In this document: positions 49,008 through 58,710 of the stretch, piece after piece
Layout of the letters: every line of letters starts with the position of its first letter
Numbering within the stretch: position 1 is the stretch's first letter
Assembly (NCBI GenBank): GCA_964411125.1
Contig: CAYPJU010000030.1
Location: 1 to 64,000 of the forward strand
Origin: JBFIHF01 sp964411125
GTDB lineage: Bacteria; Myxococcota_A; Bradymonadia; Bradymonadales; Bradymonadaceae
DNA length: 64,000 nucleotides
Direction: 5' to 3'
Made by a program: the position numbers and the translations under genes
Notes under the pieces: model-generated
Told to the model about the DNA's origin: nothing
Seen by the model: the letters and a program-made list of their open reading frames with translations, nothing else
Databases searched by the model: none

Positions 49008-50030
49008 ATGAACTGGATGCGTGATGTCCCGAGCCTCGCCGCGTTCGCCGTCTCGGCCCTGATCGCCGCCGCCACCACGACCGTCGCTGCACCTGCCTCA
49101 GCGTGCACGACAGGGCCGAGCGGCTGGTCGGCCACCTCCCCGGAACCGCTCCTCACGCCCCCCGAGGGTCCCCTCATCCTCGACTTCTCCGGTGGCGAAG
49201 GTGCCGAAGAGCTCCACCGCGAAGGGCTCGAGATCGTGGTGACCGCGGGCGGTGGGGACGCTGTGGCAGGGACATGGCAGATCTCCGGAGAGGGTGAGGA
49301 GCGGCGCATCGTCTGGACGCCTGACGTCGCGCTCGATCCGTCCGTCCATCGGGTCGTCGTGCGCCGTCTCGACGGACCCCAGGAAGACGTGCTCCTCGAC
49401 GCCGAACTCCTCGTGGCGCGCGCTCCCGACGTTCCGGCCTCGGAGTGGTTCGAGGTCGCGGGGGCTCGAGAGGTGGAGTTCCGCAGCGGGCCCGAGATCT
49501 GTTGCGAATTCGAGGAGTGCCTGAGCGACGATTGCGGGAACGAGACGTGCTCGATCTGTTGGAAGCGAGACGTGCGCAGCTACATCGAGCTGGTGGGTCA
49601 GATGGAACGCGCCGACTCCAACCCGACCGGATGGACGCGGACGAGGTTCTGGGCGCACAGCGAGATGGGCCGGGTGAGCATTGCGTCTCCCGCCGCCTAC
49701 AAGTTTTCCGGGACGCCCCCGTTCTGCATCGAATCCGAGGTCGTGGACGAGGTCCGCGAACTGACTTCGGAGCGCGTCACCTCCTGCTTCCAGGACTCGG
49801 AGGCCGTGGAACCTCTCCCCGCACGGGAGCATCCCAGCCGCGAATGCCCCCCCGACTCGACGATCGTCGGCGAGGCCCCCGACCCGCTCGATGATCGCCC
49901 CGGCTGCAATACGGCGGCAGGGTGGGCTCCACAGCTCTTCCTGTTGATCCTTGCGGCGGCGTTTCGCCGGCGGTTTGGTCGCTTCGCCCCCACCGACCGG
50001 GAACGCCGCGCCCCGGAGTCCGACGGTTGA
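49008..50030 (+). CDS. Surface protein with MYXO-CTERM-like anchor
   Basis: A 340-residue exported protein. The signal peptide spans about residues 1-33 (ending ASACT). A beta-rich body has a Cys cluster near residues 163-185 with seven Cys in about 20 residues. The C-terminus has Cys300, a hydrophobic segment (APQLFLLILAAAF) and an Arg cluster (RRR), the three parts of a MYXO-CTERM-type sorting signal. About 18 residues follow the Arg cluster, which is longer than usual. AGGAG precedes the ATG at 49008. Confidence 0.78.
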   Translation: MNWMRDVPSLAAFAVSALIAAATTTVAAPASACTTGPSGWSATSPEPLLTPPEGPLILDFSGGEGAEELHREGLEIVVTAGGGDAVAGTWQISGEGEERRIVWTPDVALDPSVHRVVVRRLDGPQEDVLLDAELLVARAPDVPASEWFEVAGAREVEFRSGPEICCEFEECLSDDCGNETCSICWKRDVRSYIELVGQMERADSNPTGWTRTRFWAHSEMGRVSIASPAAYKFSGTPPFCIESEVVDEVRELTSERVTSCFQDSEAVEPLPAREHPSRECPPDSTIVGEAPDPLDDRPGCNTAAGWAPQLFLLILAAAFRRRFGRFAPTDRERRAPESDG

Positions 50031-50086
50031 CGCACGCGTCGGCTTGACCCACCCTGTCCTCTCTCACCCCCCAACCGAGCCGCAGA

Positions 50087-50677
50087 ATGCCGGAAAAACA
50101 GTTCTCCGAAGCGTGTGAACGCAATCAGGAACCGATCCTCGACGCCCTGCTGGAAGCGGGCGTCGACAGCGGACTCGTCTGGGAGATCGGCAGCGGGACG
50201 GGCCAGCATGCCCACCATCTCGCGTCGAACATCCCCAACGTCGTCTGGCAGCCGAGCGACCTCGGAGACCGCCACGACAGCGTCGAGGCCTGGACCGCCG
50301 AAGACGCGAACGTTCGCCCCCCCATCTCCTTCGACCTCTTCCAGCCCCAGACGCCCGTCGAGGGCGCCGTCGCGGTCGTCTGCATCAACACGATTCACAT
50401 CGCACCCTGGGAGGCGACGAACCATCTCTTCCGCCACGCGGCCTCCGCGCTCGAACCCGGAGGGATCGTCTTTCTCTACGGGCCCTTTCGGTTCGCGGAC
50501 CGCGAGCTCGAACCGAGCAACGAGAACTTCGACAGGTGGCTGAAGAACCGCGATCCCGACAGTGGACTGCGGCTCTACGAAGACGTCAACGCAGTCGCGG
50601 GCAAGCACGGCTTTTCACAGACCGGACACATGCCGATGCCCGCAAACAATCACTCTTTCTGGTGGACCAAGAAATGA
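50087..50677 (+). CDS. SAM-dependent methyltransferase, DUF938 type
   Basis: A 196-residue class-I methyltransferase-like protein. EIGSGTGQHA is the SAM loop (about residues 33-42), preceded by FSEACERNQEPIL, the signature of DUF938 proteins. The target is unknown. The stop overlaps the ATG of the Asn-repeat lipoprotein, so they are coupled. Confidence 0.85.
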   Translation: MPEKQFSEACERNQEPILDALLEAGVDSGLVWEIGSGTGQHAHHLASNIPNVVWQPSDLGDRHDSVEAWTAEDANVRPPISFDLFQPQTPVEGAVAVVCINTIHIAPWEATNHLFRHAASALEPGGIVFLYGPFRFADRELEPSNENFDRWLKNRDPDSGLRLYEDVNAVAGKHGFSQTGHMPMPANNHSFWWTKK

Positions 50678-51572
50678 ACCGAGCACTTCGATCGACCCTC
50701 GCCGCCGCCGCCGCTGCCGCCCTCCTCGCTGGCTGCTCCGGCAACAACGGCAACGACAACAATGGCGCGTCGAACAACGGTGGCTCCAACAACGGCGCCA
50801 CCAACAACAACGGCGTCACCAACAACAACGGCGTCACGAACAACAACGGCGTCACCAACAACAANNNNNNNNNNNNNNNNNNNNNNNNNNNNNNNNNNNN
50901 NNNNNNNNNNNNNNNNNNNNNNNNNNNNNNNNNNNNNNNNNNNNNNNNNNNNNNNNNNNNNNNNCCAACAACAACGGCGTCACGAACAACAACGGCGTCA
51001 CCAACAACAACGGCGTCACCAACAACAACGGCGTCACCAACAACAACGGCGTCACCAACAACGGTACGACCGCGGAGCCGCAACCGATCGTGATCGCGGA
51101 CTGTTTCGAGTTCTCCGACGACCCGGAGACTCCCCTCGCCATCGACGGCGTTTTCGGGCCCGACGACACATTCTGGAGAGGGCCGATGGGGGACCAGTGT
51201 CCCGCCGACAACCTCTCGCCGGCCGCCAACCCGGAGACCCCCTACGTCGCCTTCTCCTTCTGCAACAACGACACGGTCTCGCACTTCTACGATTTCGAGG
51301 TTCGGGTCTACGAAGGACCCAACGGCGAGGCCGCGCTCGACGATCCGATCCTCTACCTCTACGACGGTCAGGGAGTGCCAGCCGACCGCCGGCAGTGCCT
51401 CTTCGCGAACGACGACGTCCCCGACGGGATCGGCGTGACCGATTCGCTCATCGAAGGATTCGAGGTGGCGCCGGGGCAAGCGATCACAACCGTCGCCACG
51501 CCGCGACAATACGACGCGAGCCGCGACATCGGCACCGGCTACTACATCCTCGTCGTCACCAACGTCGACTGA
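50674..51572 (+). CDS. Lipoprotein with NNNGVT repeats, interrupted by an assembly gap
   Basis: The N-terminus is a clear lipoprotein signal (ALLAGC, Cys near residue 21), followed by Asn/Gly linker and hexapeptide NNNGVT repeats. After the run of N, the repeats resume in a different frame of the window and lead to a domain of about 170 residues with Cys pairs (ADCFEF, DQCPAD, SFCNN, RQCLF) and many aromatic/Asp residues. The two parts join in frame if the true gap is 8 plus a multiple of 18 bases. The domain resembles secreted binding domains but is not recognised. It is coupled to the methyltransferase and precedes the M23 peptidase gene. Confidence 0.75.
50804..51062 (+). repeat. 18-bp coding tandem repeat with assembly gap
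   Basis: The unit AACAACAACGGCGTCACC, encoding NNNGVT, is repeated on both sides of the run of N (50865-50964), with ACC or ACG as the last codon. At least three copies are seen before the gap and five after it. Confidence 0.9.
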
Positions 51573-51581
51573 AGGAACGAA

Positions 51582-52532
51582 ATGGGCACCGCGAAACGGC
51601 ATATGTCCCTCGGCGAATTGTTCGGACTGACCCCGGTCAGCGAACGCCTCGCCGACTTCCGACTGATGTTTTCGGGCGACGACTTCACTCCGCCGAGCCG
51701 ATACGATCTCACCAGCCTTCGTGTCCTGCAGCCTCGGATCGCTCTCGAATGTTGGGCGGGGCTTCACGCCGTTCCCCGCCGCGTCACCATGTACAATCTG
51801 TTCAACCGTACCCAGACTCCGGTCGAGGAGGGCTGGTCGGTCCGCAAAACGCAAGCGCGCGACTTTCGAGGAAAGTCGAGGACCTACGACAGTCACAACG
51901 GGACCGACTTCGCCATCCCCACCGGCGTGGTCGCCACCGCGCCGGCTCCGGGCACGGTCCGTCGGGTCTCCAACGAGTTTCATCGCGGGGGCCTCAAGGT
52001 CCTGATCGACCACGGTGGCGGCCTCGTCACCACTTCGGGTCATCTCGGTCGGGCACTCGTCGCCGTGGGGGACGAAGTAAGACGCGGCGACCCCATCGCG
52101 CTGACCGGCGCCTCGGGGGTCGACATGGTGGCGGCGTTTCCCTGGAACACGCCTCACGTCCACTTCAACACCTGGTTGAACGGCATCCCGATCGATCCTT
52201 TCGCGGCGGACGGTGAGGTCTCCATCTGGATCGACCACAACGACCCGCGCCCCCCTACGATCGACGACGACGCTCCACCTTCCGATTGGTCCGAGCGGGG
52301 GATCGACGAGGCGATCGCGCTCTGTCTCGACCCCGAACTGCGCAAGACGCTTCAGGCAATCGAAGACGTCGCGCAACGCGGCGCCGAGACGATGTTTCAC
52401 CGAAACTACTATCCGACCCGCTTCGAACGCACACCGGCGCAATTCTTCGAGCGTCGCCATCCGCGGGAGCCCCGTATGACCCTCCCCTTCCGCGGTGAGG
52501 ACTACGACGGCATCTGGCTCCCGGACGAGTGA
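51582..52532 (+). CDS. M23-family (LytM) metallopeptidase-like protein
   Basis: A 316-residue protein with a peptidase M23 domain at about residues 95-205. The zinc ligands are His105 and Asp109 in SHNGTDF, and His194 in HVHF; a second catalytic His lies at 192, and SGHL (His154) is also conserved. M23 enzymes cut peptidoglycan cross-bridges. No signal peptide is seen, although the substrate is periplasmic, so it may be exported by another route or act differently. It follows the Asn-repeat lipoprotein by nine bases. Confidence 0.8.
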   Translation: MGTAKRHMSLGELFGLTPVSERLADFRLMFSGDDFTPPSRYDLTSLRVLQPRIALECWAGLHAVPRRVTMYNLFNRTQTPVEEGWSVRKTQARDFRGKSRTYDSHNGTDFAIPTGVVATAPAPGTVRRVSNEFHRGGLKVLIDHGGGLVTTSGHLGRALVAVGDEVRRGDPIALTGASGVDMVAAFPWNTPHVHFNTWLNGIPIDPFAADGEVSIWIDHNDPRPPTIDDDAPPSDWSERGIDEAIALCLDPELRKTLQAIEDVAQRGAETMFHRNYYPTRFERTPAQFFERRHPREPRMTLPFRGEDYDGIWLPDE

Positions 52533-52626
52533 CATCCGGTCCTACCGGTTGTAGGTTTCGCGGGAGTCCATGGCCCGCGGGCCCGCCCACGGGTCCACTC
52601 ACCGCCTGTCGCAGTAGGTGTCACGA

Positions 52627-54540
52627 ATGTCCCACGACGAAAAACGATGGTCCGTCTCCGATAGCCTCGACCTCTATCAAGTGCGAGGCTGGGGAACCCC
52701 TTACTTCGGGATCAATGACGCGGGACATGTCGTCGTGCAGCCCGACCCGACCAAAGACCGCGTCGTAGACCTGTACGAGATCAGCCGCGACCTCGTCGCC
52801 CGCGGTCTCCAGATGCCGCTCCTCATCCGCTTCCCCGAGATCCTCGGCGATCGGATTCGCCTGTTGAACGAATCGTTCGCCACCGCGATCGCGAACTACG
52901 ACTACCAGTCGCGTTACCGCGGGGTCTTCCCGATCAAAGTGAACCAGCAGCGACACGTCGTCGAAGGCATCGTCGAGAGTGGTGAACCGTGGCAGTACGG
53001 CCTGGAAGCAGGTTCCAAGCCCGAGCTCCTGATCGCCCTCGCAGAGCTCGACCGCCGCGACGGCCTCATCATCTGCAACGGCTACAAGGACCGGGCTTAC
53101 ATCGAGACGGCACTCATCGCCCAGAAGTTCGACAACACGGTCGTCATCGTCGTCGAGCGCCCCGACGAGATTCGGACGGTCCTGGAAGCGTCGGAGCGGC
53201 TCGGCATTCGACCCAACCTCGGGGTGCGCGCCAAGCTCTCGCGCCGCGGAATGGGGAGGTGGGCGACCTCGGCGGGGGACGGCGCCAAATTTGGGCTCAC
53301 GTCGACCCAAATCGTGGCCGCGGTCGAAGCACTGCGCGAACGCGAAATGCTCGACTGCATGCGACTCCTCCACTTCCACATCGGCAGCCAGGTGTCTTCC
53401 ATCCGTCCATGGAAGGCCGCCCTCCGCGAAGCCTCGCAGATCTACGTCGAGCTCGTCCGGCTCGGTTGTCGCATGGGATTCCTCGACGTCGGGGGCGGCC
53501 TCGCCGTCGACTACGACGGTAGCCGCAGCGACTTCCGTGCGTCGATGAACTACGGAGTTCAGGAGTATGCGAACGACGTCGTCGCGGGCATCGCGGACGT
53601 CTGCAACGAAGCCGACGTCGAACATCCCACCATCGTCAGCGAGAGCGGACGCGCCGTCGTCGCCCACCAATCGGTGCTCGTCTTCGACGCCGTCGCCGAG
53701 TCGCACGAATCGCGGGGAATTCCCAGCGAACCCGCAGACGACGCCCACCGCGTGCTCCTCGAACTATGGGGTGTCTTCGATTCGATCAGTTCGAACAACA
53801 TCCAGGAGTCGTGGCACGACGCACAGGCCGCGCTACAGGAGGCCCGCAGCCTCTTCGGTTTCGGTTACCTCTCGCTCACCGAACTCGCCGACGCCGAGAC
53901 GCTCTACTGGGCCTGCTGCGCCAGGATCCACGAGAAAACGGCCGACGCCACGCGCCTCCCCGACGAGCTCGAGAGTCTCGACGAGCACCTCGGCAGCATC
54001 TACTACTGCAACTTCTCCCTCTTTCAGTCCGCCCCCGACATCTGGGCGCTCGACCAGCTCTTCCCGATCATGCCCGTCCACCGGCTCGACGAGCGCCCGA
54101 CGCAGAAGGCGAAGCTCGCCGACCTCACGTGCGACAGCGACGGACTCGTCCGCTCCTTCATCGACGTCGACGGCGAGAAATCCGCGCTCGACGTTCACGA
54201 GGTCACAGAAGACGAGCCGTATCTACTCGGAATGTTCCTGACCGGGGCGTACCAGGAGATCCTGGGGGACCTTCACAACCTCTTCGGTGACACCAACGCG
54301 GTCCACATCCGCACCACGCCCAGTGGATACGCCGTGAGCGACGTCATCAAAGGCGACACCGTCTCGGAGGTGCTCCACTACCTGCAGTACGACGCCGAAC
54401 GAATGGTCGAGAAGGTGCGGCGGCAGGCCGAACGCGCCCACGGCGAAGGCGACATGACCGTCAAACAGTTGCGGATGTTCATGAAGCACTACGAGAACTC
54501 CCTCGGCGCCTACACCTACCTGGACGACGGGGAGCACTGA
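52627..54540 (+). CDS. speA: Biosynthetic arginine decarboxylase
   Basis: A 637-residue PLP enzyme of full SpeA length (E. coli SpeA has 658). The PLP Lys is Lys104 in FPIKVNQ, the Gly-rich phosphate-binding segment is LDVGGGLAVDYDG, and ESGRAVVAHQS is the conserved C-terminal-side signature. It converts arginine to agmatine, the first step of the agmatine route to putrescine. No agmatinase lies in the window. An ATG at 52627 is chosen; an in-frame GTG three codons upstream is possible. Confidence 0.93.
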   Translation: MSHDEKRWSVSDSLDLYQVRGWGTPYFGINDAGHVVVQPDPTKDRVVDLYEISRDLVARGLQMPLLIRFPEILGDRIRLLNESFATAIANYDYQSRYRGVFPIKVNQQRHVVEGIVESGEPWQYGLEAGSKPELLIALAELDRRDGLIICNGYKDRAYIETALIAQKFDNTVVIVVERPDEIRTVLEASERLGIRPNLGVRAKLSRRGMGRWATSAGDGAKFGLTSTQIVAAVEALREREMLDCMRLLHFHIGSQVSSIRPWKAALREASQIYVELVRLGCRMGFLDVGGGLAVDYDGSRSDFRASMNYGVQEYANDVVAGIADVCNEADVEHPTIVSESGRAVVAHQSVLVFDAVAESHESRGIPSEPADDAHRVLLELWGVFDSISSNNIQESWHDAQAALQEARSLFGFGYLSLTELADAETLYWACCARIHEKTADATRLPDELESLDEHLGSIYYCNFSLFQSAPDIWALDQLFPIMPVHRLDERPTQKAKLADLTCDSDGLVRSFIDVDGEKSALDVHEVTEDEPYLLGMFLTGAYQEILGDLHNLFGDTNAVHIRTTPSGYAVSDVIKGDTVSEVLHYLQYDAERMVEKVRRQAERAHGEGDMTVKQLRMFMKHYENSLGAYTYLDDGEH

Positions 54541-54544
54541 CCGA

Positions 54545-55306
54545 CTACCCTTCGCCCACCGATGGAGCGAGAAGGTCGGTGACCCACTGACTGAGCACCC
54601 GAGTGTGCCTCGCGACGCCATAGATGCGCGGGTAGATTACTCTCGGCTTCGTGCTCAGGATTGCGCGCTCGACACGCTTCGCGAGCTCGTCGGTCGTCCC
54701 CGTCGGGACATGGTCGGTCACCAGCGAACTCCCGTAGCGCTCGAGCGCCGCGGTCGCCATCTCGGTCGTCACCGGCCCGGGGTAGACCGTCAGAACGTGC
54801 ACTCCGCTCCCCTTGAGCTCCACCCGGAGGCTCTCCGAGCACGCAGACAGCGCCGCCTTCGAGCCGTTGTAGTGGCACATCCCCGGCGTGAACGTCAGCC
54901 CGGCCATGCTCGTCACGTTTACGATCGTCCCGCTGCTTCGCCCCTTCATCCCCGGCAGGACCGCGCGGATGAACGCCAGCGGGGTGACGACGTTCACGTT
55001 CATCATCCGCTGAATTCGTTCGAGCGACACCCCCTCCGTCGGCTCCACGTACTGAATCCCCGCGTTGTTCACCAGGATGTCCACCGGACCGAGTGCATCC
55101 TCGCATTCGGCGAGCACCGTGGCGGCAACCGCAGGATCGCTCAAATCCGCGGGTCGAACGAAGCACTCCGGCGCGAGATCGTCGGCCAGGGCCCGTAGCT
55201 GCTCTTCGCGCCGGGCCACGAGGGACAACTTCCAGCCGTTCTTCGCGAACCTACGGGCGAAGCCTTCGCCGATGCCCGCGGATGCTCCCGTAATCAAAGC
55301 ATGCAT
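54545..55306 (-). CDS. Short-chain dehydrogenase
   Basis: A 253-residue classical SDR. TGASAGIG (residues 6-13) binds the cofactor, VARREEQ favours NADP, NNAG and the YNGSK catalytic Tyr/Lys are intact, with Ser in VTSM. The family name is DltE/YqjQ-like SDR; the substrate is unknown. GGAGG precedes the ATG at 55306. It converges tail-to-tail with speA, with four bases between the stops. Confidence 0.88.
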   Translation of the reverse strand: MHALITGASAGIGEGFARRFAKNGWKLSLVARREEQLRALADDLAPECFVRPADLSDPAVAATVLAECEDALGPVDILVNNAGIQYVEPTEGVSLERIQRMMNVNVVTPLAFIRAVLPGMKGRSSGTIVNVTSMAGLTFTPGMCHYNGSKAALSACSESLRVELKGSGVHVLTVYPGPVTTEMATAALERYGSSLVTDHVPTGTTDELAKRVERAILSTKPRVIYPRIYGVARHTRVLSQWVTDLLAPSVGEG

Positions 55307-55400
55307 CCAATTCCTCCACTGTTTGGAGGCCGCAGGGTATCGCCAGAGCCCACCCTCTTGATAGGGTCGGAGAGACTTTGCCGCGATGCAGGAGTGACGA

Positions 55401-56864
55401 GTGCGAAATTCGACCGCCGGGGCCGTGGCTCTCGTGTTGCTGTCACTGACGGGATGCGACGACAAACCCGCCGACGGCGGGCCGCAGAAGGCCGCGCCGC
55501 CTCCCGTGTCTCGCGTGACGACCGCGTATCCCGAGCCGATGGACGCGCGCGGTGAGGTCGACGGCCTGTCGTGGAAACATGTCGTCGACGCCGCCCGGAT
55601 CACTGGCATGGCGCGCTGCGGCAAGCACGTCTACACCACGACCGAGTCGGGTCGCGTCGTCGTATGGGAGCCCGAGATGACGCGCGCGAGAGAGATCGTC
55701 CCCGACATCCACGGCGCAACGACGGTCCACGCCGTCTCCGACGGAGTGCTCTTCGGGCTGACCAGTGGCCGGCTCCTCTTCGCCACCTGCGACCTCGAGA
55801 ACCGCGTGGAATCCCGGCAGGTCACGAAAGGCCGGATCGACTTCGCCGCGCTCGACCCGCGCAGCAAGACCCGCGCGTTCGTGATCTCGGTCGACCAGGA
55901 ACCCGGAACCGCCCGGGCGGCGCTGATGGAGTTCCCCCGCGGCAGAAACGTCCACCCCCCTTTCGAAGCGAAGCTCGCCGAAGGCTCGGAGACGCTGGGC
56001 TTTCTGGACTACAAGGCCGAGCTCTGGTTCAGTGTCGTGCGACCCGCGTCGAGCGAACTCTGGTATCTCGAACGTTTCGACCCCCGAGCACCTTCGATTG
56101 ACGACCTCCCCGACCGCGCCCGGATCGAGGGACTCGCGCAGGTCCAGCGCGAGGTCTGGGCCTACGGCTCCCACGGCCCCGACTCGCGAGGCTTCATCGC
56201 GCGCGTAGACACCGGCCGCGCTTCGATGAAGTGGGACGGACGGGAAGCGTGGTTCGGCACTCGTCCGGGCGGCGACGTTCCTACCGACGTCCCGATCCTC
56301 GCGGTGCTGCACGCGCTCAAGTCTATCTGGGTCGTGACCGCGGCGGACGTCTACGTGGCCGACCTGCAACTGCGGCGGTGGAAGAAGATCCCCGGCGGAA
56401 TGCCCGCGGGCGTGAAGAAGATCACCGGGCACGCGGTCGCCGGCGACCGAATCTTCTTCACGACCCCGGCAGGGATGCTGGAGGTGACGACGAGCTCTCT
56501 CACCTTGCGAAACATCCCCCCGGCCGAGCCGCGCCAGCAGTCCTCCGACCCGCCGGTCTCTCTTCTATGGCGTGGGGCGCGCCTCGACGTCGACGGTGGC
56601 TCCCTGCGGGTGACTGACGGCCCGGCGCTCGACGCGAAGGTGAAGAACCCCCTGTGGATCGCGACCGACGGGCTCGATCGTCTCTGGGTCCTGGGGGAAG
56701 AAGACATCTACCTCTTCGACGCCCCCGACTCGACTCCCCGGCGCTGGGATGCCCCCTTCCGCACGCCCGTGAACGCCGTCGGCCTCGCCGTTTCTTCGAA
56801 AGACGCCATCGGGCTTCTGCTGGAAGACGGGAGCGCGGTGCACTATCGCCAGGCGACCGAATGA
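55401..56864 (+). CDS. Putative lipoprotein, beta-propeller-like
   Basis: A 487-residue lipoprotein: the N-terminal LSLTGC gives a lipidated Cys near residue 19. The body consists of repeating beta segments roughly every 45-60 residues, with recurring Trp/Tyr and WIATDGLDRLWVLGEEDIYL-like turns that suggest a beta propeller. No family is recognised. The GTG at 55401 is preceded by AGGAG. Confidence 0.72.
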   Translation: MRNSTAGAVALVLLSLTGCDDKPADGGPQKAAPPPVSRVTTAYPEPMDARGEVDGLSWKHVVDAARITGMARCGKHVYTTTESGRVVVWEPEMTRAREIVPDIHGATTVHAVSDGVLFGLTSGRLLFATCDLENRVESRQVTKGRIDFAALDPRSKTRAFVISVDQEPGTARAALMEFPRGRNVHPPFEAKLAEGSETLGFLDYKAELWFSVVRPASSELWYLERFDPRAPSIDDLPDRARIEGLAQVQREVWAYGSHGPDSRGFIARVDTGRASMKWDGREAWFGTRPGGDVPTDVPILAVLHALKSIWVVTAADVYVADLQLRRWKKIPGGMPAGVKKITGHAVAGDRIFFTTPAGMLEVTTSSLTLRNIPPAEPRQQSSDPPVSLLWRGARLDVDGGSLRVTDGPALDAKVKNPLWIATDGLDRLWVLGEEDIYLFDAPDSTPRRWDAPFRTPVNAVGLAVSSKDAIGLLLEDGSAVHYRQATE

Positions 56865-56894
56865 GTGTCACAGCGAGTGGCCGGCGGTTTGTGG

Positions 56895-56907
56895 TAGCGT
56901 GAGAGCG
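56895..56907 (+). promoter_or_regulatory. Candidate leaderless promoter -10 (TAGCGT)
   Basis: TAGCGT at 56895-56900 ends six bases before the GTG of the DedA gene. Only a weak GAGAG could act as a ribosome-binding site. Confidence 0.4.
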
Positions 56908-57497
56908 TGATCCCCGAATTCCTACAGCAAGGCTCCGTCTTCGTCGTCTTCCTGGCGCTCGTTGGCGCCGGACTCGGGCTGCCCATCTCGGAGGACATCG
57001 TAATCCTCGCCTCCGGTGCCATGACCGATCAGGCGGTGTTCCCGATGCTCCCAGCGTTGGCGGCCTGCTACTTCGGTGTCCTCGTCGGCGACTTCGCGAT
57101 CTACAGCATCGCCCGCGCACTCGGAGACCGGTTCTTCACGTCGCGCGTGGGACGACGCGTTCTCCCCGACGAGCGCCGGATTCGCGCAACGGATCTGATC
57201 GAGCGGCGTGGGCCGCTCACAGTCCTCTTCGGCCGATTTCTCATCGGCTTTCGAATCCCGATCTTCGCGACTGCCGGAGCTTTGGGAATGCCGCGACGGC
57301 AGTTTCTCTTGTTCGATGCCATCGGCGCTGCGATCTCGGCCCCGGTGGTGTTCTTCGTCGGCTACCACTTCTCGAGGCAACTCCCAGCCATCATCGAGAT
57401 GCTGGAACGCGTCGGACTCGTCGTCCCGTTCGTCGTGATCGGGATCTTCCTCGCCGTGGGGCTCACCGTTCGCCATCGCCGCAGGAGCGGAGAATGA
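56907..57497 (+). CDS. DedA-family membrane protein
   Basis: A 196-residue inner-membrane protein with about four or five spans. The family landmarks are GAGLGLPISEDIVI near the start and FLIGFRIPIFATAGALGM in the middle. DedA/TMEM41 proteins are lipid scramblases or transporters, including recycling of undecaprenyl phosphate. The next gene overlaps its stop by four bases, so they are coupled. Confidence 0.88.
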   Translation: MIPEFLQQGSVFVVFLALVGAGLGLPISEDIVILASGAMTDQAVFPMLPALAACYFGVLVGDFAIYSIARALGDRFFTSRVGRRVLPDERRIRATDLIERRGPLTVLFGRFLIGFRIPIFATAGALGMPRRQFLLFDAIGAAISAPVVFFVGYHFSRQLPAIIEMLERVGLVVPFVVIGIFLAVGLTVRHRRRSGE

Positions 57498-58594
57498 TCC
57501 GGCGCGACGCAACGGCCTCCCAGCGTCCTGGCGTGCCCTGGGCGGCTCTGCTCGGCATCGCCCTGGTCGCCGATGCCGCCTATTCGTTCGGTATCGGAAA
57601 CGTGGTCCCCGGAGCGTTCGTGGGGGCACTCGGCATGGAGCGGCTCGTACATGTGGTAGGTCGACATGTTCGGCGTCGCCAGTGGCCCTGGAAGATCATC
57701 GGCGCAGAGCTCACCGAGGCGGGGCTGGAGCTTCGCGAAGAGCACCGAAAGGGGCACCTGCGCACGACGGTCATCCCCGGACCACTGATCCTCGACGTCG
57801 AGCACATGCCCGGCGCCGAGCGCGACCTCGAAGCTCGGTGGGCCGTCGTGATGCACACGATCCTCGGCAGCGTCGTCTGGGCCACCACACAGGACGAACA
57901 GGAGGCGCGGGGCCTCGCGTTCCGCCTCCGCTCTGCCCTCGGTCCCAACGACCTCTCCGGCATGCAGCCCTTCGAGCCGACGGGAGCGGTCGACGTCATT
58001 CCGGAGCGAAAGGCGGTGATGTGGGGCGCCCCCCCTGTAGTACCGGCGACGATCTTGCTGCGTGCGCTCTTCCTCGTCCTCGCGATCGCGACGCTGCCCT
58101 ATCTACTACCCCCATACCTGGCAAGCGCGGGCTGGATGCTCGTCACGCTCACCATCGGCCTCCTCGGGTTTCCGACGCTCGGCGCTCTATCGGTTCTCGC
58201 CGCTCCCGCGCGCGGCCGAGCTACCGGCCTGTCTGCCGCGTCGGGGGAATTGAGCGCATGGGAACACAGCGAACCCGTTCACACCGTCGCGGTGCGAGGG
58301 GTCCGACATATCGGCTGGCACCGCCTCTCACTGGACGAGTCCCCCGTCGCCATGCAGCTCGTCGCCCACACGCCCGACTCCACCGTGCAGTCGCTCGTCC
58401 CGCGATCCATGATCCGCCGACTCGCCGACGAGACGTTTCGCGTCGTCGCCGCTCGGTACGACGCCCCCGCCGCACCCGTCGACGAAGCCAGATGGAGCGT
58501 GCGGCTTCAGGGAGGTGTCGCCGAGGCGATCGAGGCCGTCTCCTGGGCGCAGCGTTTCGTGGCCGAAGGGCGGGAAGCGCTCGGCAGAAACTAG
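57494..58594 (+). CDS. Membrane protein of unknown function
   Basis: A 366-residue protein. One hydrophobic stretch occurs near residues 18-50, and a pair of strong membrane helices near residues 185-240. The soluble parts before and after have beta-rich character. No family is recognised. It overlaps the DedA gene by ATGA, so it may assist that protein. Confidence 0.7.
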   Translation: MIRRDATASQRPGVPWAALLGIALVADAAYSFGIGNVVPGAFVGALGMERLVHVVGRHVRRRQWPWKIIGAELTEAGLELREEHRKGHLRTTVIPGPLILDVEHMPGAERDLEARWAVVMHTILGSVVWATTQDEQEARGLAFRLRSALGPNDLSGMQPFEPTGAVDVIPERKAVMWGAPPVVPATILLRALFLVLAIATLPYLLPPYLASAGWMLVTLTIGLLGFPTLGALSVLAAPARGRATGLSAASGELSAWEHSEPVHTVAVRGVRHIGWHRLSLDESPVAMQLVAHTPDSTVQSLVPRSMIRRLADETFRVVAARYDAPAAPVDEARWSVRLQGGVAEAIEAVSWAQRFVAEGREALGRN

Positions 58595-58710
58595 CGACGG
58601 CGAGATACCCCCGGTCCTCCGGGCGGTGCGCGATCGGCTTGTCGTGTCGGAGGGCAAACCCTATCGTACGGCCCAGCCCATCCCGCCGTCCGCTCCGACG
58701 AGCCCGCCCC

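Noticed and set aside
50804..51062. CRISPR-like array or frameshifted pseudogene
   Set aside because: The 18-bp unit encodes NNNGVT without spacers, and the frame change is explained by an arbitrary 100-base gap.
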